DNA from: Bin87 sp965220505
GTDB lineage: Bacteria; Chloroflexota; Dehalococcoidia; Lucifugimonadales; UBA3495
Direction: 5' to 3'
NCBI GenBank assembly: GCA_965220505.1
Contig: CBDCQE010000003.1
Coordinates: forward strand, 1-64,000
DNA: 64,000 nt
A model generated the notes under the pieces. That model was not told the origin of the DNA and made no database searches. It saw nothing but the letters and a program-made list of their open reading frames with translations. Both the position numbers and the translations under genes were made by a program. Shown piece by piece: positions 32,612 through 42,693 of this stretch. Each line of letters starts with the position of its first letter. The first letter of the stretch is position 1.

Positions 32612-33727
32612 ATGACTACGGAAAGCATGGACATTACCGACCGCAAGTTGCTCAACATGGTCCAGAGCAATTTCCCCATGGTGGAGGAGCCGTACCGGGA
32701 GATCGCCGCAGACCTGGAGATCAGCGAGGCCGAGTTGCTGGAGCGGCTCACCGAGTTGAAGCGGCAGAACGTGGTGCGGCAAATCAGCGCGATTTTCGAC
32801 ACCCGCCGCCTGGGCTACAAGACCACGCTGGTGGCGTTCGCCTACGGCGACGGCGATCTGCACGACGGGGCGATCTTCATAAACCGGCATCCCGGCGTCA
32901 GCCACAACTACGCCCGGGAGGGCTCGTACTACAACCTGTGGTTCACGCTGGCCGTGCCGCCGGACGGCGACCTGCAGGCCACGGTGGAATGGATGGCGGA
33001 AAAGACCAACGCCATCGAGTTCCGCATCATGCCCACCATCCGGTTCTTCAAGATCGGCGTGAACTTCGACATGGTCAAGCGGCGCAGCGACGCCTACAAC
33101 TACAACCCCGATTCCGGTCGCCCCAACGGCGCCGGCGCTGCCTCAGGTTCAAATGGCCAGAGCCGCGTACCCGCCAGCGACTGGAACCAGGCCCAGGAGA
33201 TCACCGAATGGGACAAGCAGGTGATCCGCGAGGCGCAGGAAGACCTGCCCCTGGTGTCCCGTCCGTTCGATGACATGGCGCAGCGGCTGGACCTGACCGT
33301 GCCGGAACTGTTCGCACAGTTGACCGAGTACCAGGAGCGCAAGCTGATGCGCCGGTTCAGCGCCGTTCTGTATCACCGCCGCTCCGGGTTCCGGGCCAAC
33401 GCGATGATCGTGTGGAAGGTGCCGCCCGAACGCTCGGAAGAGGTCGGGATGATCATGGCGGAACACTCGGCGGTTACCCACTGCTACGAGCGGCCGACGT
33501 TCCCCGACTGGGAGTACAGCCACTTCACCATGGTCCACGCGCCCACCCGCGACGAGTGCGAGGACATCGGCCGGGAAATCGCCCAGGCTACCGGCATCTC
33601 CGACAACCTGCTCCTCTACAGCACCCGAGAGTACAAGAAGACCCGCGTCCGCTACTTCGTGGAAGACTACGAACGGTTCTGGGACACCGCCGAGGAGGCC
33701 GAGGCCATGGCGGAGACGCTGGTCTAG
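32612..33727 (+). CDS. Siroheme decarboxylase, fused AhbA-AhbB (NirDL-like)
   Basis: This 371-residue protein consists of two homologous Lrp/AsnC-like halves joined by a Gly/Ser/Asn linker near residues 165-190. Each half has an HTH (DITDRKLLNMVQSNFPMVEE; then EWDKQVIREAQEDLPLVSRP) and a ligand domain with the conserved histidine region (HPGVSHNYAREGSYYNLWF; HSAVTHCYERPTFPDWEYS). Such pairs decarboxylate siroheme to didecarboxysiroheme in the Ahb heme route, or in heme d1 synthesis as NirDL. The neighbouring siroheme-forming genes support this. No nir genes are seen, which favours the Ahb role. Confidence 0.87.
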   Translation: MTTESMDITDRKLLNMVQSNFPMVEEPYREIAADLEISEAELLERLTELKRQNVVRQISAIFDTRRLGYKTTLVAFAYGDGDLHDGAIFINRHPGVSHNYAREGSYYNLWFTLAVPPDGDLQATVEWMAEKTNAIEFRIMPTIRFFKIGVNFDMVKRRSDAYNYNPDSGRPNGAGAASGSNGQSRVPASDWNQAQEITEWDKQVIREAQEDLPLVSRPFDDMAQRLDLTVPELFAQLTEYQERKLMRRFSAVLYHRRSGFRANAMIVWKVPPERSEEVGMIMAEHSAVTHCYERPTFPDWEYSHFTMVHAPTRDECEDIGREIAQATGISDNLLLYSTREYKKTRVRYFVEDYERFWDTAEEAEAMAETLV

Positions 33728-33762
33728 GACGAGATTGCCAAACCCCTGCGAAGTCAAACACC

Positions 33763-34482
33763 ATGCCTGAGTACTACCCCGTATACCTCAACCTGGCCGG
33801 GAAACGGTGCGTCATCCTGGGCGGCGGTACCATCGCCCAGGGTAAACTGGCAGCCCTGCGCGACGCCGGCGCCGACATCACGTTGATCAGCCCGCAGTGC
33901 ACTGAGGGCATCAGGCGGGCGGCCCAGCGCGGACACATTACGCTGATCCAACGGGAGTACCAGTCGGGAGACCTGGACGGCGCGTTCATCGCGGTGGCGG
34001 CGACCAACGTCTGGCACGTGAACCGGCAGATATATGAGGAAGCGGAAGAGCGGGGCGTGCTGCTCAACGTGGTGGACGACCCGGACCAGTGCACGTTCAT
34101 CGCGCCTTCGATCGTCCGACGGGACCCGATCACGCTGGCGATTTCCACCGGGGGCGCCAGCCCGGCCCTGGCCCGAAAGATGCGTGAAACCCTGTCCGAG
34201 GACAAGGTGCTGCAGTGGGCCGACCTGGCGGATGTGCTCGCCCGGGCGCGCAAGGTTATCAAGGAAAATCGGACCGTAATTGACCCCACCAGGTGGCAAT
34301 GCGTCATCACCCAAGACCTGCTGGCAATGGCCCGCAGCGGAAAGGATGACGAAGCGGTGGACGCTGTGCTGTCGCAGTTGCTGGACGACAGCCTTCCGGA
34401 GATGTGCCCTGACCTGACCGCCTGCCGCGCCGGCGGCTGTGTCAAACGAGCCGCGTTGCGAGCTGCGGAGGCGGTGAGTTGA
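33763..34482 (+). CDS. Precorrin-2 dehydrogenase / sirohydrochlorin ferrochelatase (Met8/CysG-N type)
   Basis: This 239-residue protein has the NAD-binding VILGGGTIAQGKLAAL, VVDDPDQCTFIAPSIV and ISTGGASPALARKMRE, the Met8p/SirC layout. It oxidises precorrin-2 to sirohydrochlorin and may insert iron. The C-terminus has an unusual cysteine cluster (CPDLTACRAGGC). Its stop overlaps the hemA start. Confidence 0.9.
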   Translation: MPEYYPVYLNLAGKRCVILGGGTIAQGKLAALRDAGADITLISPQCTEGIRRAAQRGHITLIQREYQSGDLDGAFIAVAATNVWHVNRQIYEEAEERGVLLNVVDDPDQCTFIAPSIVRRDPITLAISTGGASPALARKMRETLSEDKVLQWADLADVLARARKVIKENRTVIDPTRWQCVITQDLLAMARSGKDDEAVDAVLSQLLDDSLPEMCPDLTACRAGGCVKRAALRAAEAVS

Positions 34483-35750
34483 GCCTCCTGGTACTGGGCC
34501 TGGATCACCGGACCGCGCCGGTGGAGTTGCGCGAGCGACTGAGCGTCGAGCGGGATCAGTTGCCGGACGCGTTGGCGCAACTGGCGGAATACGTGCCGCA
34601 ATCGGTCATCGTGTCCACGTGCAACCGGACCGAGGTCTACACCTACGATCCTGACGACATAGGACTGGTGGGCCGAGTGGGCGATTTCCTGATCGGGTAT
34701 TCGGGCGTGCCTGGCGACGAGTTGGAGCGGCACATCTACCAGATCTGGGAAGGGGACTGTGTCTCGCACCTGTTCCGCGTGGCCAGCGGCCTCGAATCGA
34801 TGATCGTGGGAGAGCGCCAGATCCTGGGGCAGGTGCGGGCGGCATTCAGCGTAGCCAGCCAGGGAGGGTACACCAAGAGTCCCCTGACGCGCGTGTTCCA
34901 TGATGCCCTGCGCGCCGGCCGGAGGGTCCATCGGGAAACCAACATCGGGCAGCACTCCCGATCAGTGAGCCGGGCGGCGGTGCAGTTGGCCCGGGGCCTG
35001 TTCGACCGTCTGGACGAGCGCCGTGCGCTGGTGATCGGAGCCGGGGACGCGGGGCGGATGGTCGCCCGGGCGTTGGCTGATGCTGGGGTCCGGCAAATCA
35101 CGGTGGTCAACCGCACCCACTGGCGCGCCGAGGATCTGGCACGAGACCTGGGCGGCGTGGCGATACCGTTTGCGAATCTCGGAGACGCGCTGGTGGAGGC
35201 CGACCTGGTGATCAGTAGCACCGGGTCGCCCGGATACGTGGTAGACGAGGCGATGGTGGAGGACGCTATTACCCGTCGCGTCGGTGACGAGCCCATCATG
35301 CTGATCGACATCGCTGTGCCACGCGACATTGATCCCGGTGTGGCCGATCTGGACCGGGTACGGCTGTTCGATATCGACGCATTGGCGCAGGTGGCCGAGG
35401 TGTCGCTGGACGGCCTGGACGATGAAGTGCAGAAGGCGGGCAAACTGGTCGACGCCGAGTTATCGCGCTTCTCCGAATGGTGGCACTCCTCGGACGCCAT
35501 GGAACTGGTGGTGGGCATGCGCCGCCGGGCGGACGAAGTACGACGCGAAGAAGTTTCCCGAACGCTGCGGATTTTGGGGGAAGACGAGGAAGGTGAAATG
35601 GCGGAGCGGCTCCACGCCATGAGCAACGCGCTGATCAAGAAACTGCTGCACCGGCCCACGGTGGAGTTGCGTTCCGGAGACAACACTACGGACTACCGCG
35701 TGGCGCGTCGCCTGTTCGGCAACGACGACGACCGTCGCAGTCGGCGCTGA
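34479..35750 (+). CDS. hemA: Glutamyl-tRNA reductase
   Basis: This 423-residue enzyme makes glutamate-1-semialdehyde from glutamyl-tRNA, the first committed step of C5 tetrapyrrole synthesis. It has the catalytic cysteine in VSTCNRTEVYTY, GLESMIVGERQILGQ and the NADPH-domain motif ALVIGAGDAGRMVA, then the dimerisation helix. It starts at TTG 34479, seven bases after GGAGG and overlapping the previous stop. Confidence 0.95.
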   Translation: MSLLVLGLDHRTAPVELRERLSVERDQLPDALAQLAEYVPQSVIVSTCNRTEVYTYDPDDIGLVGRVGDFLIGYSGVPGDELERHIYQIWEGDCVSHLFRVASGLESMIVGERQILGQVRAAFSVASQGGYTKSPLTRVFHDALRAGRRVHRETNIGQHSRSVSRAAVQLARGLFDRLDERRALVIGAGDAGRMVARALADAGVRQITVVNRTHWRAEDLARDLGGVAIPFANLGDALVEADLVISSTGSPGYVVDEAMVEDAITRRVGDEPIMLIDIAVPRDIDPGVADLDRVRLFDIDALAQVAEVSLDGLDDEVQKAGKLVDAELSRFSEWWHSSDAMELVVGMRRRADEVRREEVSRTLRILGEDEEGEMAERLHAMSNALIKKLLHRPTVELRSGDNTTDYRVARRLFGNDDDRRSRR

Positions 35751-35767
35751 CGTACTGAGCCTGGATC

Positions 35768-36682
35768 ATGGCTGGCGTCACGATACGGGTGGGTACCCGG
35801 GGCAGTCGGTTGGCGCTGATCCAGACTGAGCTGACACTGGCGGCGCTGCGCGCTGCCCATCCCGACGTGCGTTTCGAGGTCGTTACCGTGACCACCCAGG
35901 GCGACGCCAACCAGACCGCGCCGCTAGCGGGTATGGGCTTGGGGGTGTTCGTCAAGGAGATCGAACGTCGCCTGGAAATCGGCGAAATCGACATGGCGGT
36001 GCACAGCCTCAAGGACATGCCCACCGTGTTGCCCGACGGCATGGCGTTGGGCGCGGTATTGGAACGCGCCGACCCGCGGGACGCGCTGGTGTCGCACCTG
36101 GGCAAAACACTGGACGAGTTCCCCGCCGGCGCGAAGATCGGGACCAGCAGCCCGAGACGGCAGGCGCAGATCGCGGAACGCCGTCGCGACCTGGAAATCG
36201 TCCCCATCCGCGGCAACGTGGACACGCGCCTCCGCAAGGCCGCGGGCGAGGAATGCGACGGCACTGTGATCGCGGTGGCCGGCCTGGACCGTATGGGAAT
36301 GGCTGACGTGATAACCGAGTACCTCTCGCCCGAGGAATTTGTGCCTCCCCCGGGGCAGGGCGCGATGGCGGTGGAGATCCGCGCCGCCGACGAACGCACC
36401 GCCGAGTTGGTCGCGTCGGCGGACCACCCGCCAACGGCGGCGGCGGTGACGGCGGAACGGTCCTTCCTGGAGGCGCTGGGCGGCGGCTGCCAGGTCCCCG
36501 TGGGAGCGTACGCGGAGTTCGACGGCAACGACTCGTTGCGGCTGACGGTGTTCATGGCAGCGCCGGATGGTTCGACCACGTACCGCGTCACCGTGACCGG
36601 AGCGTCGTCCGACCCGGTTGGCTTGGCGGCGGAAGGGTGGGAAGTCATGCGGGAGCAGGGAGCGGCGGGGCTGCTGGCGTAG
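35768..36682 (+). CDS. hemC: Porphobilinogen deaminase (hydroxymethylbilane synthase)
   Basis: This 304-residue enzyme polymerises four porphobilinogens into hydroxymethylbilane. It has GTRGSRLALIQ, the MAVHSLKDMPT region, GTSSPRRQAQ, GNVDTRLRK and the cofactor cysteine in LGGGCQVPVGAYAE. It follows hemA by 17 bp. Confidence 0.95.
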   Translation: MAGVTIRVGTRGSRLALIQTELTLAALRAAHPDVRFEVVTVTTQGDANQTAPLAGMGLGVFVKEIERRLEIGEIDMAVHSLKDMPTVLPDGMALGAVLERADPRDALVSHLGKTLDEFPAGAKIGTSSPRRQAQIAERRRDLEIVPIRGNVDTRLRKAAGEECDGTVIAVAGLDRMGMADVITEYLSPEEFVPPPGQGAMAVEIRAADERTAELVASADHPPTAAAVTAERSFLEALGGGCQVPVGAYAEFDGNDSLRLTVFMAAPDGSTTYRVTVTGASSDPVGLAAEGWEVMREQGAAGLLA

Positions 36683-36728
36683 GAGAGAGTGTCACGCTCC
36701 GCTGTCCTATCGACAACGTATCCGAAAC

Positions 36729-36757
36729 TTGACCTGCCCAATGCACGCCACTAGCAT
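36729..36757 (+). promoter_or_regulatory. Promoter of the second HEPN-type module
   Basis: TTGACC (36729-36734) and TAGCAT (36752-36757) are spaced by 17 bp. The inserted gene pair therefore seems to have its own promoter inside the tetrapyrrole cluster. Confidence 0.55.
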
Positions 36758-36794
36758 CAAACCCAACCGTGAGCAACGGCAGGGAGCGCAAACC

Positions 36795-37130
36795 ATGACT
36801 ATCGCACTGGAAACGCAGGAAAAGGCAAAGGAGATTATCCTGGCGGGCCTGCGCGCCCAATCGCATGGCTCGGTGCGGTTTTGCGATGCCGAAGCTGAAG
36901 TAGCTTGGAACGCGATCGACGAAGAGTTCCTCGACGTATCCATCATCTATGAAGGTCCTCACGAGGACCTGAACATACACTTGCTTAATGCACTGCACGG
37001 TGAGATCGAACCGCAGTTGCTCAAAATCGGAGTATTGCAGATACCTTCGGTCTCCTGCATTCCCAAGGCCGAATATGACCGGCTGTTGTCCGAGAAGGCA
37101 GCGGCGCGCCCGTGGGACAGGCAAGGCTGA
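36795..37130 (+). CDS. Uncharacterised partner of HEPN-type protein, copy 2
   Basis: This 111-residue protein is homologous to the product at 22295. It has an N-terminal helix (TQEKAKEIILAGLR), a strand EEFLDVSIIYEG and EPQLLKIGVLQIP leading to IPKAEYDRL. I use the ATG at 36795 with AGGGAG upstream; an in-frame ATG at 36741 is possible. Its TGA overlaps the next ATG by one base, implying coupled translation with the HEPN-type protein. Confidence 0.7.
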   Translation: MTIALETQEKAKEIILAGLRAQSHGSVRFCDAEAEVAWNAIDEEFLDVSIIYEGPHEDLNIHLLNALHGEIEPQLLKIGVLQIPSVSCIPKAEYDRLLSEKAAARPWDRQG

Positions 37131-37603
37131 TGCGCTGGCAAGACCTCATTGCAACCAGCCGATTACTGACTGCCACGCCACGCCCTGACACCCAACCCTT
37201 ACAGGACTCATTGCGCCGGGCCGTCAGCACCGCGTATTACGCCATGTTCCACGCGCTGGCCAGCAGCAACGCGGACTGTCTGGTGGGTACACCCCATGAC
37301 CCGTTGAGTGAACACACCTGGTCGCGCGCCTACCGTGGGTTGAACCACAGCACAGCGAGGAGGAACCTGCTGCAAGACCGGAACCTGTTCTCTCTACATG
37401 TCCAACAGTTCGCGGACGCATTCGCGCAACTGCAAGACCAGCGACACCGTGCGGACTACGATCCCAACAGAACCTTCTCTCGACCCCAAACTTTGTATTG
37501 GATCGAACGAGCCGAAGGCGCTATCGACAACTTTATGCAAACCAGCGTTGACGAGCGCAAGATGGTAGCCATCCAATCCCTTATCGGCAGACGGGCAAGC
37601 TGA
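37130..37603 (+). CDS. HEPN-type helical protein, copy 2
   Basis: This 157-residue protein shares LRRAVSTAYYAMFHALA and QRHRADYDP with copy 1 at 22602, and a similar opening (DLIATSR against DLIAIAR). It is all helical and soluble. It lies between hemC and cobA-hemD, an unusual place that suggests insertion. The nearby RNLFSLH would fit an R-x-H HEPN motif but is not conserved in copy 1. Confidence 0.72.
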   Translation: MRWQDLIATSRLLTATPRPDTQPLQDSLRRAVSTAYYAMFHALASSNADCLVGTPHDPLSEHTWSRAYRGLNHSTARRNLLQDRNLFSLHVQQFADAFAQLQDQRHRADYDPNRTFSRPQTLYWIERAEGAIDNFMQTSVDERKMVAIQSLIGRRAS

Positions 37604-37637
37604 TTTGACGCAGCGCCAATACGGAAACGATCTTCCC

Positions 37638-39191
37638 ATGAACCCAGGCAAAGTCTATCTCGTCGGCGCCGGCCCCGGCGATCCCGGCCTGCTCACCGTC
37701 AAGGGTGCCCAGGCGTTGGCCGGCACGCAGGTGGTGGTGTACGACCGCCTGCTCGATCCAACGCTGGTCGCGTTGGCGCCGGCGTCGGCAGAGCGCGTGT
37801 TCGTGGGCAAGGAACGGGGACGGCAGGCGCTGACGCAAGCGGAGATCAACCGGCTGCTGGTTGCAGAGGGGTTGGCGGGCAAGACGGTGGTGCGCCTCAA
37901 GGGCGGCGATCCGTTCGTCTTCGGCAGGGGCGGCGAGGAGGCCCAGGCTCTGAGCGAGGCCGGAGTTCCGTTCGAGATAGTGCCCGGGGTCACCTCGGCC
38001 GTTGCTGCCGCCGCGTACGCCGGCATACCGGTCACGCACCGGGGAGTGTCCACCGCAGTCACCATCGTGACCGGCAGCGAGGACCCGAGCAAGGGCGAAA
38101 CCACCACCGACTGGTCGGCGCTGGCAAAAACCGGCGGTACGTTGGTGACGCTGATGGGCTGGGCGGCTCTTCCCGGCATCGCGGCCACTCTCCAGACCCA
38201 CGGCATGTCCGCAGACACTCCCGCCGCGCTGGTGCAGTGGGGAACCTGGAGCCGGCAGAAGACGGTCACCGGCACGCTGGCCGACATCGCCGAAAAGGGG
38301 AAAGCGGCCGGAATCGGCGCGCCGGTGGTGGCGATCATCGGCGGGGTAGCGCGACTGCGGGAGGAAATCGGCTGGTTCGACCGGCGTCCCCTGTGGGGCA
38401 AGCGCGTGCTCGTGACACGTTCGCGCACGCAGGCATCGCGACTCATTGAACTGCTCAACGATCTGGGGGCAGAACCGGTCGAGCTACCATCCATCGAAAT
38501 TGGACCCCTGGACGATTACGGAGAGCTTGACCAGGCCCTGACCGACGCCGCGGAGGTACCCGGGCGGTGGATGATATTCGCCAGCGTCAACTCCGTGGAT
38601 TACGTGTGGGAACGACTGCGGTCTCTGGGGAAAGACGCCAGATACTTCGCCGGGGCAACGATTGGAGCCATTGGGCCGGCCACGGCACGGGCGTTGCGGG
38701 AACGTGGGATCGAGCCGGACTTCATCCCGAAGCGGTCCGTATCCGAGGAAGTGATCGCCGAGTTGTCCGGCCGGGACTGGAACGGGAGGTTGGTGCTGCT
38801 GCCGGGTTCCGCTATCGGCCGCGATGCGCTGGCCGTCGGCCTGGCCGAGTTGGGAGCCGAGGTGAAGCGAATTCCTGCGTACCGCAACGTGCGGCCGGAT
38901 GGCATCGAAGACCGGGCGCGGGCCGCATTTGAGCGGGGGATCGATGTGGTAACCTTCACCAGTTCGTCAACGGTGCGGAACCTGGTGGACATCCTGGGCG
39001 CTGACCGCCATCTGCTGGAATCCAGCGCCATCGCGTGCATCGGGCCCATCACCTCGGCCACGGCCGGGGAACTGGGGCTGACCGTTGACATCGTAGCCGC
39101 GGAACACAACGTCGAAGGGCTGGCCGACGCACTGGTCGGCCACTTCTCCGGCCTCGCCCATGACCAGTCTGGATTCCGGCTTTCGCTGTAA
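37638..39191 (+). CDS. Fused uroporphyrinogen-III C-methyltransferase / uroporphyrinogen-III synthase
   Basis: This 517-residue bifunctional enzyme has a CobA/SUMT domain (YLVGAGPGDPGLLT, VRLKGGDPFVFGRGG; about residues 1-250). A HemD domain follows (VLVTRSRTQASRLIELL, FTSSSTVRNLVDIL; about 260-500). It closes the tetrapyrrole ring and methylates it to precorrin-2, so it commits flux to siroheme. Such fusions are common in Gram-positive bacteria and Chloroflexota. The last residues (DSGFRLSL-like) are encoded by a dispersed repeat. Confidence 0.93.
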   Translation: MNPGKVYLVGAGPGDPGLLTVKGAQALAGTQVVVYDRLLDPTLVALAPASAERVFVGKERGRQALTQAEINRLLVAEGLAGKTVVRLKGGDPFVFGRGGEEAQALSEAGVPFEIVPGVTSAVAAAAYAGIPVTHRGVSTAVTIVTGSEDPSKGETTTDWSALAKTGGTLVTLMGWAALPGIAATLQTHGMSADTPAALVQWGTWSRQKTVTGTLADIAEKGKAAGIGAPVVAIIGGVARLREEIGWFDRRPLWGKRVLVTRSRTQASRLIELLNDLGAEPVELPSIEIGPLDDYGELDQALTDAAEVPGRWMIFASVNSVDYVWERLRSLGKDARYFAGATIGAIGPATARALRERGIEPDFIPKRSVSEEVIAELSGRDWNGRLVLLPGSAIGRDALAVGLAELGAEVKRIPAYRNVRPDGIEDRARAAFERGIDVVTFTSSSTVRNLVDILGADRHLLESSAIACIGPITSATAGELGLTVDIVAAEHNVEGLADALVGHFSGLAHDQSGFRLSL

Positions 39192-39223
39192 TGACGGGAA
39201 ATGGGCCGGAATGACGGGAAATA
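39169..39223. repeat. ATTCCGGC palindrome repeat, copy 2 with local duplication
   Basis: CTGGATTCCGGCTTTCGC overlaps the end of cobA-hemD. ATGACGGGAAAT occurs twice, at about 39191 and 39211. The repeat occupies most of the gap to hemB. Confidence 0.75.
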
Positions 39224-39237
39224 GAAGGAGGGACATC

Positions 39238-40221
39238 ATGCTGAAGCACCCAGATCTGCGCATGCGCCGGCTGCGGGAGAAAGCGCCGGTGCGCGACATG
39301 GTGCGGGAAACCCGCATGAGCGCCGCCAATTTCATCTACCCGATGTTCGTTACCCACGGCGAGAACATCCGGGAGGAGATTGAGCCGATGCCCGGGTGCT
39401 ATCACACCTCCATCGACCGCCTGGGCGAGGAGATCGACGAGGTGGTCGAACTGGGCATCCCGTCGGTGCTGCTCTTCGGGTTGCCACCGGAAAAGGACCC
39501 CGTGGGCAGCGGGGCCTACGACCCCGAGGGGATCATCCAGGAAGCCACCCGCACCATCAAGAAACGCGCACCCGGCCTGATGGTCATCGGCGACGTGTGC
39601 CTGTGCGAGTACACTGACCACGGGCACTGCGGCATCATCGACGGTGACCGGATCGACAACGACGCGACGTTGGAACTGCTGGCGCGGTCTGCGCTGACTC
39701 AGGTTCAGGCCGGCGCCGACATGGTCGCGCCATCCTCCATGATGGACGGACAGGTGCGGGCGATCCGGGAGATGCTGGACGCCCACGGCTACGACGACAC
39801 CCCGATCATGGGCTACGCGGCCAAGTACGCGTCGTCGTTCTACGGCCCCTTCCGCGTCGCCGCCGATTCCACGCCGCAGTTCGGCGACCGCCGCAGTTAC
39901 CAGATGGATCCGGCCAACCGACGCATGGCCATGCGCGAGATCGAGTCGGATATCGCCGAGGGCGCGGACATCGTGATGGTAAAGCCGGCCATGGCGTACA
40001 TGGACGTCATCAAGGAGGCCCGAGAACGGTACGACTACCCTCTGGCGGCCTACAACGTGAGCGGCGAATACTCCATGGTGAAAGCCGCCTCGCGGGCCGG
40101 CTGGATCGACGAAAAGCCGGTCACACTGGAACTGCTGACGGCGATCCGTCGAGCCGGCGCGGACATCATCATCTCCTATCATGCCAAGGAAGTGGCCCGC
40201 TGGCTGCAGGGGCTGGAGTAG
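39238..40221 (+). CDS. hemB: Delta-aminolevulinic acid dehydratase (porphobilinogen synthase)
   Basis: This 327-residue TIM-barrel enzyme joins two 5-aminolevulinates. It has the zinc-type cysteine cluster VCLCEYTDHGHCG and the two Schiff-base lysines in GYAAKYASSFYGPF and VMVKPAMAYMD. The ATG at 39238 has AAGGAGGG upstream; an open extension to 39160 is repeat-derived. Confidence 0.95.
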   Translation: MLKHPDLRMRRLREKAPVRDMVRETRMSAANFIYPMFVTHGENIREEIEPMPGCYHTSIDRLGEEIDEVVELGIPSVLLFGLPPEKDPVGSGAYDPEGIIQEATRTIKKRAPGLMVIGDVCLCEYTDHGHCGIIDGDRIDNDATLELLARSALTQVQAGADMVAPSSMMDGQVRAIREMLDAHGYDDTPIMGYAAKYASSFYGPFRVAADSTPQFGDRRSYQMDPANRRMAMREIESDIAEGADIVMVKPAMAYMDVIKEARERYDYPLAAYNVSGEYSMVKAASRAGWIDEKPVTLELLTAIRRAGADIIISYHAKEVARWLQGLE

Positions 40222-40324
40222 GGTCGCGACCCGCTACGAGTCGGAAGAATCCGGCACGTTGACATGCTCCATCATCCCTTTCACAATGAATCCGAGAAGA
40301 CATGGGACTACGAGGAGGCGCGAA

Positions 40325-40897
40325 ATGACACAGACCACGGCCTATTCAGTTGACACATTCATCGACGATGTGCGCGAGATTTTCGACACCACGCAGGACG
40401 CGCTGGCACAGGCCTCCGGCGTCGCCAAGCACATGGAGCGCCTGCTGGCCACCCCCGGCTGGCTTGAGGAGCGGCTGGAGCTTCCCGACGAGGGTGGATA
40501 CGGACGCTATGACCTGCACCTGGACGAGGACTACGGGCACCCCGGCGGCGGTTTCTGGCTGATGGCGTCGGTGCAGAAGCCTGACCAGGACAACCTGCCC
40601 CACGACCACGGCGCGGCCTGGGTGGTGTACGGCGTGTACGACGGCGCGATCAAGCAGACCAAGTGGCGCTGGTTCTATCCGGGCGAGGGCGTCGACTCGG
40701 TCCAGATCCAGGAGACCGGCGACTTCGTGCAGGACGACGGCAAGGTGGCCTTCTTCCTGCCCGGCGAGATCCACAACACCCTGAATGTGACCGGCGACCG
40801 CGCGGTGGTGGTACGACTGGAGTCCCAGAAACTGGATCGCGTGACCCGCTACCAGTACAACCCCGGAGAGGGCACCATGGTGGTGATGGACCGCTAG
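40325..40897 (+). CDS. Cupin-fold protein (cysteine-dioxygenase-like)
   Basis: This 190-residue protein has a helical N-terminus and a cupin core: LPHDHGAAWVVYGVYDG supplies the HxH-type metal ligands, and AFFLPGEIHNTLNV the later histidine. This matches the small cysteine dioxygenase-like cupins. It lies between hemB and hemL in the same direction, after a strong GAGGAGG. Its substrate is unknown; a role in tetrapyrrole synthesis has no direct support. Confidence 0.72.
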   Translation: MTQTTAYSVDTFIDDVREIFDTTQDALAQASGVAKHMERLLATPGWLEERLELPDEGGYGRYDLHLDEDYGHPGGGFWLMASVQKPDQDNLPHDHGAAWVVYGVYDGAIKQTKWRWFYPGEGVDSVQIQETGDFVQDDGKVAFFLPGEIHNTLNVTGDRAVVVRLESQKLDRVTRYQYNPGEGTMVVMDR

Positions 40898-40939
40898 AAC
40901 ACCGGCCGACGGTTGCTGCTGGCAGCCGGCATCCACGCA

Positions 40940-40966
40940 GGAACGGCTCTATCACAGGGCCGTTTC
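40940..40966 (+). terminator. Possible terminator after the cupin gene
   Basis: AACGGCTC and GGGCCGTT pair (one wobble) around TATCACA, followed by a short T-rich stretch. Moderate strength. Confidence 0.4.
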
Positions 40967-41094
40967 TGGCATTGACACGTCGGTGTGACGAGTTGAGTCC
41001 GTACGATGGTCGTTACGACCGGTTAAGATGCCAAACCCTACCAAGTCAGACAAGTACGCCAGGTAATTCTGAAATACGGACTGTGAGGATCGCT

Positions 41095-41307
41095 GTGTAC
41101 AAGTACGAGATCATCCTCTACTGGAGCGATGCCGACGGAGTGTTTATTGCGGAAGTGCCGCAACTCCCGGGTTGCGCGGCCCACGGCCATACACAGGAGG
41201 CCGCGCTCAGGAACGTCAACGATGCGATCGGCCTATGGATTGACACCGCGAGTGAATTCGACGATCCGATACCGGAACCCAAGGGTGAACGCCTGATGCT
41301 GGCGTGA
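41095..41307 (+). CDS. HicB-like solitary antitoxin-type protein
   Basis: This 70-residue protein has the HicB/DUF1902 layout YKYEIILYWSDADGVFIAEV, then PQLPGCAAHGHTQEAALRNV and PEPKGERLM. It starts at GTG, with GAGG upstream. No HicA-type toxin is seen on either side, and it lacks a C-terminal DNA-binding domain. It may be an orphan antitoxin or have another role. Confidence 0.72.
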   Translation: MYKYEIILYWSDADGVFIAEVPQLPGCAAHGHTQEAALRNVNDAIGLWIDTASEFDDPIPEPKGERLMLA

Positions 41308-41342
41308 ACGTAGCGCATCCACGCGCCGAGGAGACATCCACA

Positions 41343-42629
<1,287 letters not shown>

Positions 42630-42656
42630 TTGGTCTCCGCTCTGGGAACAGTGTGT

Positions 42657-42680
42657 AGGGGCGAATAACTATTCGCCCCT
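42657..42680. repeat. GGGCGAAT palindrome repeat, copy 2
   Basis: AGGGGCGAAT and ATTCGCCCCT form a perfect 10-bp stem around AACT. No T-run follows on either strand, so this copy is not an obvious terminator. It lies in the 64-bp gap between hemL and recQ. Confidence 0.8.
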
Positions 42681-42693
42681 ATGGATTTACTGC

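Noticed and set aside
40980..41094. A HicA toxin gene upstream of the HicB-like gene
   Set aside because: No frame of suitable length or HicA-like motif is found on either strand.
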